Below, piece by piece: positions 1 through 7,074 of a stretch of 64,000 nucleotides of DNA. The DNA is from Mumia quercus (GTDB lineage: Bacteria; Actinomycetota; Actinomycetes; Propionibacteriales; Nocardioidaceae), in contig NZ_JANZYO010000006.1 in NCBI RefSeq assembly GCF_025506335.1, positions 350,349-414,348 on the forward strand, written 5' to 3'. Below the pieces are notes generated by a model. The model was not told the DNA's origin. It did no database searches and worked only from the letters and a program-made list of their open reading frames with translations. Each line of letters opens with the position of its first letter. Positions within the stretch are counted from its first letter, which is position 1. The translations under genes were made by a program, and so were the position numbers.

Positions 1-856
1 GCGGCGTCCCGACGACCACCACGAGGTCGGCCTTGCCGAGCGCCTGCGAGCGGGCCTTCGTGACGAGCAGCGGGTGACCGCCGGGGACGACACCGCGTCC
101 CATGCCGTTGGCGATCGCGGGGATCCCCGTCTCGTCGACGAAGCGCAGCGCCGCCTGCTCCGCCCCGTCGGCCCAGACGTCGGTCCCCAGCACGAGCACC
201 GGTCGTTGCGCCCCGGCGAGGAGCCGGGCGACCGCGGCCACCTGGTCGCCGTCGGGCTCGAGCGCCTCCGGGCGGGCGCCGTACGTGGTGCCGGTCATGG
301 TCGTCCGGCTGAAGAGCTGGTCCATCGGCACGTCCAGGAACGTCGGCCCTCGGTGCGAGGAGCCGGCGAGCGCGAACGCCTGGTCGACCATCGGGCCCAC
401 CGCGTCGACGGTCGGCGCCGTGTCGGCCCACTTCGACACCGTGGACACGATCGGCGGGTGGTCGAGCTCCTGGAGGCTGCCCATGCCCCACGTGTGGGTG
501 GCGGCGCGGCCCCCGATCGTCACCAGCGGCGACCCGGCGAAGTGCGCCTGCGCGATCGGGCTCACGCCGTTGGTCACGCCCGGGCCCGCCGTGAGGACGG
601 CCAGCCCCGGCGTACGCGTCAGCTTGCCGGTGGCCTCGGCGGCGAACACCGCGGACGGCTCGTGGCGGACGTCCACGATGCGCATCGGCGACTCGGCCTT
701 CACGGCGGCGTCGTACAGCGGGAACACGTGCGCGCCCGAGAGCGTGAACATGGTCTCGACGCCGTGGGCGCGTGCGGCGTCGACGGCGTGGTCGCCGCCG
801 TGGCCCTCGCGGCCCTCGGGGCCGGCGTCGGTGGCAGTGGGGGTCTCTGCGGTCAT
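1..856 (-). CDS. ilvG: IlvG-like thiamine-diphosphate enzyme (acetolactate synthase family), C-terminus cut by window edge
   Basis: About 285 N-terminal residues are present and the rest lies left of the window. The translation has the ThDP-enzyme N-terminal (PYR) domain, with the catalytic glutamate at about residue 66 in VRHEPSAVF, followed by the start of the central domain. Stretches such as TLSGAHVFPLYD and WGMGSLQELDHPP resemble the mycobacterial IlvG type of acetolactate synthase from memory. Most relatives have HEQ where this protein has HEP, so 2-hydroxyacyl-CoA lyase or another ThDP lyase activity remains possible. The ATG at 854-856 is chosen because a -10-like TAACCT (864-869) sits 7 nt upstream, suggesting a leaderless mRNA. 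A palindrome overlapping that -10 is also found near ccr and the tandem dehydrogenase gene, which hints at a role in acyl-CoA metabolism. Confidence 0.75.
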   Translation of the reverse strand, partial: MTAETPTATDAGPEGREGHGGDHAVDAARAHGVETMFTLSGAHVFPLYDAAVKAESPMRIVDVRHEPSAVFAAEATGKLTRTPGLAVLTAGPGVTNGVSPIAQAHFAGSPLVTIGGRAATHTWGMGSLQELDHPPIVSTVSKWADTAPTVDAVGPMVDQAFALAGSSHRGPTFLDVPMDQLFSRTTMTGTTYGARPEALEPDGDQVAAVARLLAGAQRPVLVLGTDVWADGAEQAALRFVDETGIPAIANGMGRGVVPGGHPLLVTKARSQALGKADLVVVVGTP

Positions 857-863
857 GTGACCT

Positions 864-880
864 AGGTTACCCAGCGGTAA
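864..880 (-). promoter_or_regulatory. Promoter -10 with overlapping TTACC-N4-GGTAA operator
   Basis: On the minus strand the sequence TTACCGCTGGGTAACCT contains a perfect inverted repeat (TTACC, GCTG, GGTAA; 867-880) that runs into a -10 hexamer TAACCT 7 nt before the ATG. An almost identical sequence, TTACCGCTGAGTAA, lies before ccr at 61313-61326. Overlap with the -10 suggests repression; the cognate regulator is unknown. Confidence 0.55.
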
Positions 881-927
881 GAGGGCCGTACAGCGAACCT
901 GGGCGACCGCCCAGCCGAGCCGTCCTG

Positions 928-1854
928 TCAGCCCCTCGACGGGACGGGGCGGTGCGCCTTCGGGGTGGTGAACAGCCACGGGCTCTCCGCGCGGATCTGC
1001 TCGAGCGCGGCGAGGAGCAGGTCGGCCCGGTGCGGCGACGGGGCGGCGAACAGCGCGTCGTCACCGCGTACGCCCGAGCGGCCCTTGACGCCGAGCGCGA
1101 GCTGCAGGTGGAGCGCCCGCAGGAACCGCGACGTGTTGTGCGCCGCGGGCGTCGGCCACTCGCCTGACGCCTTGCCCCGCGTCCGCGGACGCCGCGTGCC
1201 GGCACCGAGGCGCGCGATCCACGGCTCGACCACGTTTGGCGCGACGACGTCGCGGTGGAGGACCGCCATCGCGGCGTACGCCAGCCGGTCGTCCTCGCCG
1301 TGGTGGAGCACGTGCTCGGTGGGCGCCAGCAGGCGGTCGGCGATCACGTCGAGCAGCACCGTCAGCTCGAGCTTGTCGAAGTGCGGCGAGCGCGCGAGCG
1401 CGCCGAGGAGGTCGGCGCCGTTGGCGACCGCGTGCGCCCACCCGACGTCGGGGATCCAGCCGCGGAGGTCCTTCTCGCGGACGAGCCAGGACGTGGCCTG
1501 GTCGCCCCAGCCCATCACGGTCGCGGCGGGCAGCAGCTGCATCTCGTTGTCGCGGGTGATGATCTCGGTGAGGACCAGCGCGGTGTACGAACGGCGGAGC
1601 ACGGTCAGGTCGCCGGAGCTGCCGAGCCCGTTCGTCAGGCCGGTGACCACGCCGTTGCCGAACCCGCGCAGGAGCGCGTCGTACTCGCCGGAGTGGATCC
1701 AGGTGGCGAGCAGCGGGAAGGCGATGCCGTCACGCTGCTGAGGATCGGGGCTCGCGAGCATGTCGATGAGCTCGAGCGTCAGGTCGTTGAGCGAGCGGTC
1801 GCTCGGCACTTGCATCCCGGCGCCGATCACGGACTGCCAGTACGACTCGGACAC
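928..1854 (-). CDS. DUF2785 family protein
   Basis: A protein of 308 residues from the GTG at 1852-1854; an upstream in-frame ATG at 1902 would add 16 residues. The N-terminal region (ELIDMLASPDPQQRDGIAF, PLLATWI) and the mixed helical composition match DUF2785, a soluble helical-repeat-like family of unknown function, as I recall it. No signal peptide, membrane span or catalytic motif is visible. The gene diverges from pdtaS across about 100 bp. No Shine-Dalgarno sequence is obvious, so the start is uncertain. Confidence 0.65.
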   Translation of the reverse strand: MSESYWQSVIGAGMQVPSDRSLNDLTLELIDMLASPDPQQRDGIAFPLLATWIHSGEYDALLRGFGNGVVTGLTNGLGSSGDLTVLRRSYTALVLTEIITRDNEMQLLPAATVMGWGDQATSWLVREKDLRGWIPDVGWAHAVANGADLLGALARSPHFDKLELTVLLDVIADRLLAPTEHVLHHGEDDRLAYAAMAVLHRDVVAPNVVEPWIARLGAGTRRPRTRGKASGEWPTPAAHNTSRFLRALHLQLALGVKGRSGVRGDDALFAAPSPHRADLLLAALEQIRAESPWLFTTPKAHRPVPSRG

Positions 1855-1955
1855 GGGCCTATGGTCGCACGTTCGCGGCGCGAAAGGAGACCCACCCCAC
1901 ACCCAATTCTGCTGGGGCGCGCAGGAAGGCTGCAGGGCCTGGCTACGCTGGCGGT

Positions 1956-3437
1956 GTGCCCTCCCTCGACGACGTCGCCAGTCACCAGACGAGCCTCTCG
2001 AAAGAGGACATGGAGTGGCTCCACCAGCTGGTGGCGGACTGGCAGATCCTGGCCGACCTCTCGTTCGCCGATCTCGTCCTCTGGCTGCCCGACGCCGAGG
2101 GGAAGGGGTTCTGGGCCGGTGCGCAGATGCGGCCGACGACGGGCGTCACGGCGCACCTCGACGACATCGTGGGCGACTTCGTCCCCCGCAACCGCCGTCC
2201 CACGATCGACGCGGCGTTCCGCGAGGGACGCGTGGTGCGCGAGGGCGACCCGGAGTGGCGCGACGACATCCCGGTGAGGCTCGAGACCATCCCGGTACGC
2301 CGCGACGGCGAGGTGATCGCGGTCATCGGGCGAAGCACCAACCTCCTGGGCGTGCGGACGCCGAGCCGGCTCGAGCTGTCGTACCTCGCGATGGCCGACG
2401 ACCTCACGGAGATGATCGCCGAGGGCGAGTTCCCTCTTCCGGGGGAGAAGTCGGACCTGTCCCACTCGCCGCGCGTCGGTGACGGCCTGATCCGGACCGA
2501 CCCCCAGGGCCGCGTGACGTACGCCAGCCCGAACGGCGTCTCGGCGTTCCGACGGCTCGGCGTCACCGGCGACCTGGAGGGCGCCGACCTCCCCGAGGTC
2601 ACGAGGACGCTGATCGCTGCGCCCCACCAGCCGACCGACCAGGCGGTGCAGTCGGCGCTCACCGGGCGCACGGGGTCGCAGGCCGAGCTGGAGAACGGCA
2701 ACGCCTCGCTCAGCTTCCGGGCGATCCCGCTGCGCTCGTCGGGCAAGCCGTCAGGCTCGCTGGTGCTCCTGCGCGACGTCACCGAGCTGCGGCGGCGCGA
2801 GCGGGAGCTGATGAGCAAGGAGGCGACGATCCGAGAGATCCACCACCGGGTCAAGAACAACCTGCAGACCGTGCAGGCGCTGCTGCGCCTGCAGGCGCGA
2901 CGCATGGACACCGCGGCCGGTCGTGAGGCGCTCGAGGAGGCCGTCCGCCGCATCGGCTCCATCGCCGTGGTGCACGAGACGCTCAGCCAGGCGTTCGACG
3001 AGATGGTGCAGTTCGACGAGGTCGCTGACCGGCTGCGGACGATGGTCGCCGAGGTCGCGTCGCCGGCGCGCAGCGTCAGCACCGAGCGGATCGGCTCGTT
3101 CGGGGAGCTCCCCGCCGAGGTCGCGACCCCGCTGGCCATGGTGCTCACCGAGCTCATCCAGAACGCGGCCGAGCACGCCTTCGGTGAGGAGGAGCGTGGG
3201 CACGTCGTGCTGGAGGTCCGACGTCGCGGTGACCGGCTGGAGCTCGCGGTGCTGGACGACGGGGTGGGTCTGCCGAGTGGCTTCGACCCGCGGGCGACGA
3301 CGAGCCTCGGCGTCTCGATCGTGGCGACGCTGGTGGAGTCCGAGCTCGGCGGGACGCTCGCGTTCGGGCCGCGTCACCCGGCGACGGGGGGCGGCGGGAC
3401 ACGCGTACGCATCGAGGTCCCGGTCAAGCGTCGGTGA
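1956..3437 (+). CDS. pdtaS: PdtaS-type sensor histidine kinase (GAF-PAS-HisKA_2-HATPase)
   Basis: A soluble histidine kinase of 493 residues. The N-terminal ~150 residues form a GAF-like domain and ~170-280 a PAS-like domain. An H-box of the HisKA_2 class (EIHHRVKNNLQ, His296/His297) follows, then an HATPase_c domain with N-box ELIQNAAEHA and G-box DDGVGLP. No transmembrane segment is seen. In Mycobacterium tuberculosis the homologue Rv3220c phosphorylates the ANTAR regulator PdtaR and lies next to whiB1, as here; no ANTAR protein is in this window. The GTG start at 1956 has no Shine-Dalgarno sequence, but TACGCT (1944-1949) lies 6 nt upstream, consistent with a leaderless transcript. Confidence 0.9.
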   Translation: MPSLDDVASHQTSLSKEDMEWLHQLVADWQILADLSFADLVLWLPDAEGKGFWAGAQMRPTTGVTAHLDDIVGDFVPRNRRPTIDAAFREGRVVREGDPEWRDDIPVRLETIPVRRDGEVIAVIGRSTNLLGVRTPSRLELSYLAMADDLTEMIAEGEFPLPGEKSDLSHSPRVGDGLIRTDPQGRVTYASPNGVSAFRRLGVTGDLEGADLPEVTRTLIAAPHQPTDQAVQSALTGRTGSQAELENGNASLSFRAIPLRSSGKPSGSLVLLRDVTELRRRERELMSKEATIREIHHRVKNNLQTVQALLRLQARRMDTAAGREALEEAVRRIGSIAVVHETLSQAFDEMVQFDEVADRLRTMVAEVASPARSVSTERIGSFGELPAEVATPLAMVLTELIQNAAEHAFGEEERGHVVLEVRRRGDRLELAVLDDGVGLPSGFDPRATTSLGVSIVATLVESELGGTLAFGPRHPATGGGGTRVRIEVPVKRR

Positions 3438-3460
3438 CGGGCACCGCCGGCAGAGCGCAC

Positions 3461-3498
3461 AAAAAGGTCCCGCCCCCGCGGTGCGGGTGACGGGACCT
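3461..3498 (-). terminator. Rho-independent terminator for whiB1
   Basis: Arms AGGTCCCG (3465-3472) and CGGGACCT (3491-3498) form a perfect 8-bp GC-rich stem. Read on the minus strand, the hairpin is followed by TTTTT (3461-3465). It begins 22 nt after the whiB1 stop codon and also lies just beyond pdtaS on the other strand. Confidence 0.75.
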
Positions 3499-3520
3499 GG
3501 GTACGGCGGTGCGAGACCGC

Positions 3521-3772
3521 TCAGGCGGTGCGGATGCGCGCGCGGGCGGTGCGACGCTTGAGTGCACGCCGCTCGTCCTCGCTCATCCCGCCCCAGACGC
3601 CGTGGTCCTGTCCGGACTCGAGTGCCCACGTGAGACACTGCTCACGGACGTCGCAGCGGCGGCACACCATCTTGGCCTCCTCGACCTGCGAGATCGCCGG
3701 TCCCGTACTCCCGATCGGGAAGAACAGCTCCGGGTCCTCGTCGAGGCAGGCAGAGTGGTGACGCCAGTCCAT
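3521..3772 (-). CDS. whiB1: WhiB1-type iron-sulfur transcription regulator
   Basis: An 83-residue WhiB protein. The four cluster-binding cysteines are at positions 9, 37, 40 and 46, the same spacing as M. tuberculosis WhiB1. The GVWGGMSEDERR turn and a basic C-terminal tail (KRRTARARIR) that would contact DNA follow. WhiB1 is a 4Fe-4S, nitric-oxide-sensitive protein that partners the primary sigma factor. The start MDWRHH (ATG 3770-3772) is chosen by family length and an AAAGGA ribosome site about 9 nt upstream; upstream in-frame codons would add a non-conserved extension. It converges on pdtaS, the arrangement known in mycobacteria. A CRP-like site lies 50 nt upstream of the start. Confidence 0.93.
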   Translation of the reverse strand: MDWRHHSACLDEDPELFFPIGSTGPAISQVEEAKMVCRRCDVREQCLTWALESGQDHGVWGGMSEDERRALKRRTARARIRTA

Positions 3773-3821
3773 GGCGAAACGTCCTTTCATGTGGCAGCCG
3801 GGGGAGCTGCCGTCGGCAGTT

Positions 3822-3837
3822 GTGAATCTCTTCACGA
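3822..3837. promoter_or_regulatory. CRP-like binding site upstream of whiB1
   Basis: TGTGAATCTCTTCACG matches TGTGA-N6-TCACA at 9 of 10 positions. It lies 50-65 nt upstream of the whiB1 start codon. In M. tuberculosis whiB1 is a known target of the cAMP receptor protein Rv3676, which supports reading this as a conserved site. A second TGTGA half-site lies further upstream on the minus strand (about 3916-3920). The whiB1 upstream region (3773-4019) holds no gene. Confidence 0.6.
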
Positions 3838-4019
3838 GCTTGGGCGGAGGCAAACGAAACCCGTTCCGTGGAGGTGGGATTCGAAAGATCCGATCTACCG
3901 CTCGACGCCTGCAATCACAGCGATCTCTCGCCCATCAATCGACGCCGCACAGCAGCACTATGATCGTCGCAAGAAACGCTGGTTAACACAAGGGCAATAC
4001 GACGGAAGGAGCCTGTTCC

Positions 4020-4424
4020 GTGGGTCACACCACCCCTGCGCCGACGCCCAGGATCAAGGTAGCGGTGGTGGTGGTCGCCGTCGAGGCTCTGGCGCTCATC
4101 GTCTTCGCCGTCCTCGACCTGCTCGACCTGCACCCGGACCGTGCGGTGCTGGCGATCGGCACGTCGCTCTTCCTCTTCGCGTACGCGGGCCTGCAGCTGC
4201 TCGCGGCCCGCGCGCTCTGGCACGTCTCCGGCTGGGGGCGCGGCGCTCTCGCGTTCACCCAGCTCATCCAGCTCGGCCTCGCGTGGAACCTCCGCGACGC
4301 CAACCCCGCGGTCTCGGCGGCCTTCGCGCTCACGGCCGCCACGGTGCTGTGGTGCCTCTTCTCCCCGGCGACCAACCGGTTGTTCGCACAGGCCGACGCG
4401 GAGGCGCGCGCGTCGCAGCAGTAG
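4020..4424 (+). CDS. Small integral membrane protein, four predicted spans
   Basis: A 134-residue protein with four hydrophobic segments at about residues 12-35, 42-62, 72-90 and 97-118 and short polar ends. I do not recognise the family and see no catalytic residue. The GTG start at 4020 is preceded by AAGGAG with suitable spacing, which fixes it. The gene diverges from whiB1 and lies upstream of malic enzyme; nothing indicates a shared operon. Confidence 0.7.
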   Translation: MGHTTPAPTPRIKVAVVVVAVEALALIVFAVLDLLDLHPDRAVLAIGTSLFLFAYAGLQLLAARALWHVSGWGRGALAFTQLIQLGLAWNLRDANPAVSAAFALTAATVLWCLFSPATNRLFAQADAEARASQQ

Positions 4425-4591
4425 GTCGTGTGGTTCAATGACTCTCGGGTCACCCCCTCTTGTGCGCTCCCGCGGCCAGACCGGCCGCGTGTGGGGCTCC
4501 GGTCACCGGTCCCGTTCTCGATCGGTCTGCAGACGACGTCGCCCGCGCGGCCGTCGTCCCGTTCACCCTTTCGCCCAACAGTGAGGTTCTC

Positions 4592-5788
4592 GTGGTTGCC
4601 GAGTCAGTCGACCGTGTCCCGTTCTCGTCGCCGTACGCGGGGGACCCGGTATTCGACGTACACCGCGGCGGCAAGATGCAGATCGTCAGCACCGCGCCGC
4701 TGCGCGACGCCGACGACCTCTCCCTCTCGTACACGCCGGGGGTCGCTCGCGTCTGCGAGGCCATCGCGGAGGATCCCTCGGTCGCGGACGACTACACCTG
4801 GGTCCCCAACACGGTCGCTGTGATCACTGACGGCTCCGCGGTGCTCGGCCTCGGTGACATCGGCCCGACGGCGTCCCTCCCGGTGATGGAGGGCAAGGCG
4901 GTCCTGTTCAAGCAGTTCGGCGGTGTCGACGCGATCCCGCTGGCCCTCGACGAGCGCGAGCCGGACGCCTTTGTGGACACGGTGGTGCGGATGGCGCCGA
5001 GCTTCGGCGGGATCAACCTCGAGGACATCGCCGCGCCGCGGTGCTTCGAGATCGAGCGTGCGCTGCAGGCCCGCGTCGACATCCCCGTCTTCCACGACGA
5101 CCAGCACGGCACGGCGATCGTCACCCTGGCCGCGCTGCTCAACGCGCTCCGCCTCACGGGGCGCACGATCGAGGAGACCAAGGTCGTCATCTCGGGTGCG
5201 GGCGCGGCCGGCGTCGCCATCGCGCGGATCCTCCAGGCCAGCGGCGTCCGCCTGCTCGCCGTGGTCGACCGCGGCGGTGTCATCCACCCGAGCCGTCCGG
5301 ACCTCACGCCGATCAAGGCGGAGATCGCCTTCGAGACCAGCGAGTGGGGCCGTACGGGGCAGCTGTCCGACGCGCTCGACGGCGCCGACGTCTTCATCGG
5401 CGTCTCCGGCGGGACGGTGGGGGAATCTGCCGTCGAGCGGATGGCCGACGACGCGATCGTCTTCGCGCTCGCCAACCCGACGCCCGAGGTCCACCCGGAC
5501 ATCGCCCGCCGGCACGCGCGGGTGGTGGCGACCGGGCGGTCCGACTACCCCAACCAGATCAACAACGTGCTCGCGTTCCCGGGCCTGTTCCGTGGCGCGC
5601 TGGACGTGCGTGCGTCGCGGGTGACCGAGGGCATGAAGGTCGCCGCCGCACGCGCGCTCTCCGAGCTCGTGGGCGACCGCCTCAGCGAGTCGTACGTGAT
5701 CCCGTCCCCGTTCGACGACCGGGTCGCGCCGGCGGTGGCCGAGGCGGTGAGGGCAGCAGCGCGTCGCGATGGTGTGGCGCGTCGGTAG
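4592..5788 (+). CDS. NAD(P)-dependent malic enzyme
   Basis: A 398-residue malic enzyme of the short bacterial type, converting malate to pyruvate plus CO2 with reduction of NAD(P). Recognisable features are the N-terminal LSYTPGVARVC segment, the substrate/metal region IPVFHDDQHGTA, and the Rossmann glycine motif VISGAGAAG, ending with NPTPEVHP and SDYPNQINNVL. The GTG at 4592 follows a GAGG ribosome site 7 nt upstream and gives the family length; the longer upstream reading (from 4460) is a poorly conserved extension. It links the TCA cycle to pyruvate and NADPH supply, relevant beside kgd and the ethylmalonyl-CoA genes. Confidence 0.92.
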   Translation: MVAESVDRVPFSSPYAGDPVFDVHRGGKMQIVSTAPLRDADDLSLSYTPGVARVCEAIAEDPSVADDYTWVPNTVAVITDGSAVLGLGDIGPTASLPVMEGKAVLFKQFGGVDAIPLALDEREPDAFVDTVVRMAPSFGGINLEDIAAPRCFEIERALQARVDIPVFHDDQHGTAIVTLAALLNALRLTGRTIEETKVVISGAGAAGVAIARILQASGVRLLAVVDRGGVIHPSRPDLTPIKAEIAFETSEWGRTGQLSDALDGADVFIGVSGGTVGESAVERMADDAIVFALANPTPEVHPDIARRHARVVATGRSDYPNQINNVLAFPGLFRGALDVRASRVTEGMKVAAARALSELVGDRLSESYVIPSPFDDRVAPAVAEAVRAAARRDGVARR

Positions 5789-5797
5789 GGTGCGGAC

Positions 5798-6766
5798 ATG
5801 TTTGCCGTGTACGCCGAGTCCTTCAGCAGCGACGACCCCCTGTCCGGCCTGGTCGTGGGCGAGCGTCCCGATCCTGTGGCGCCGGAGGGGTGGACGACCG
5901 TCACGGTCAAGGCCGCCTCGCTGAACCACCACGACATCTGGTCGCTCCGAGGCGTGGGCCTCCGCGACGAGCAGCTCCCGATGATCCTCGGCTGCGACGC
6001 GGCGGGGTACGACGAGGACGGCCACGAGGTCGTCGTCCACGCCGTGATCAGCGACCCGTCGTGGACGGGCGACGAGACCCACGACCCGAAGCGCTCCCTG
6101 CTCTCGGAGCGCTACCAGGGCACGTTCGCCGACAAGGTCGTCGTACCGCGGCGCAACGTCGTCCCGAAGCCGGCCGCGCTGTCGTTCGAGGAGGCCGCGT
6201 GCCTCCCCACGGCGTGGCTCACCGCGTACCGGATGCTGTTCACGCAGTCGGGCCTCAAGCCGGGCGACTCCGTGCTGGTGCAGGGCGCCGGCGGCGGCGT
6301 CTCGACCGCGCTGATCACGCTCGCGCGGGCGGCCGGTCTGCGCGTGTACGCGACCAGCCGCGACGAGGCGAAGCGCGCTCGGGCGCTGGAGATCGGTGCC
6401 CACGAGGTCTTCGAGTCCGGGGCACGCCTGCCGGCGCGCGTCGACGCGGTGATGGAGACCGTCGGAGCGGCCACCTGGTCGCACTCGATCAAGTCGCTGC
6501 GGCCGGGCGGCACGATCGTCATCGCCGGGGCGACGTCGGGCAACAACCCGTCGCAGGCGGAGCTCACACGGATCTTCTTCCTGCAGCTGCGGGTCCAGGG
6601 TTCGACGATGGGGACCCGTACGGAGCTGGCGCAGCTGGTCGAGTTCCTCGACGTGACGGGCACGCGTCCGTTGATCGACCGCGTGGTCCCGATGACCGAC
6701 GCGCGCGAAGGCTTTGCGGCCGTGGCGTCGGGTGACGTCTTCGGCAAGATCGTCCTCACCCGCTGA
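5798..6766 (+). CDS. Zinc-binding-dehydrogenase superfamily oxidoreductase (quinone-oxidoreductase-like)
   Basis: A 322-residue MDR-superfamily protein. The GroES-like N-terminal half (SLNHHDIWSLRG, ILGCDAAG) is followed by a Rossmann nucleotide-binding domain with GAGGGVSTALI at about residue 165. The structural-zinc cysteine cluster of alcohol dehydrogenases is absent, so it belongs with the zinc-free quinone oxidoreductase or enoyl-reductase-like branch; the substrate cannot be told. The ATG is 9 nt after the malic enzyme stop, but TAGGGT (5786-5791) overlapping that stop lies 6 nt upstream, so it may have its own leaderless promoter. Confidence 0.8.
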   Translation: MFAVYAESFSSDDPLSGLVVGERPDPVAPEGWTTVTVKAASLNHHDIWSLRGVGLRDEQLPMILGCDAAGYDEDGHEVVVHAVISDPSWTGDETHDPKRSLLSERYQGTFADKVVVPRRNVVPKPAALSFEEAACLPTAWLTAYRMLFTQSGLKPGDSVLVQGAGGGVSTALITLARAAGLRVYATSRDEAKRARALEIGAHEVFESGARLPARVDAVMETVGAATWSHSIKSLRPGGTIVIAGATSGNNPSQAELTRIFFLQLRVQGSTMGTRTELAQLVEFLDVTGTRPLIDRVVPMTDAREGFAAVASGDVFGKIVLTR

Positions 6767-6799
6767 CTGACGCGTCCGTCCCGCCGTCCCTTCGCATTT

Positions 6800-6880
6800 T
6801 TTGCCACGGGCCGTGGCAGATGCCGCGGCCCTCCGCAAACTTGCGGAGGGCCGTCGGCTTTCCCACAGGACCGTGGCAAA
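6800..6880. terminator. Nested hairpin region between convergent genes, probable bidirectional terminator
   Basis: A near-perfect stem is formed by CGGCCCTCCGCAA (6826-6838) and TTGCGGAGGGCCG (6841-6853). It is flanked by an outer 10-bp inverted repeat TTTGCCACGG (6800-6809) and CCGTGGCAAA (6871-6880), and CCGTGGCA (6811-6818) can pair locally with the left outer arm instead. A T6 run precedes the structure on the plus strand. The position between two converging genes supports a termination role. Confidence 0.55.
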
Positions 6881-6890
6881 CGGGTGGGGC

Positions 6891-7064
6891 TCAGTCGTCG
6901 TCGTCGAGACGGGCCAGCCAGGTGGCGAGCCGCTCGATCGGCACCTCGAACTCGGGATTGAGGTCCACGAACTCCTGGAGCCGCTCGGAGAGCCACGCGA
7001 ACGTGACCTCCTCCTCGCCACGGCGCGAGTCGAGCTCCTCGATCCCTCGGTCAGTGAAGTACAC
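6891..7064 (-). CDS. DUF6104 family small protein
   Basis: A 57-residue acidic protein. The sequence starting MYFTDRGIEEL, with EEVTFAWL, VDLNPEFEVP and an end of WLARLDDDD, matches a small actinobacterial family (DUF6104) of unknown function as I recall it. The GTG start at 7064 has GAGGAG about 6 nt upstream, overlapping the kgd stop region, so it is very probably translated from the kgd transcript. No membrane span or metal motif is visible. Confidence 0.8.
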   Translation of the reverse strand: MYFTDRGIEELDSRRGEEEVTFAWLSERLQEFVDLNPEFEVPIERLATWLARLDDDD

Positions 7065-7074
7065 GGGCTGCTCC

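Noticed and set aside
851-866. CRP-like site TGTGACCTAGGTTACC at the ilvG-like start
   Set aside because: The right half fits poorly and the sequence is better explained by the -10 element and the TTACC palindrome.
3876-3900. GGATTCGAAAGATCC resembling a tRNA T arm upstream of whiB1
   Set aside because: No acceptor, D or anticodon stems can be built around it.
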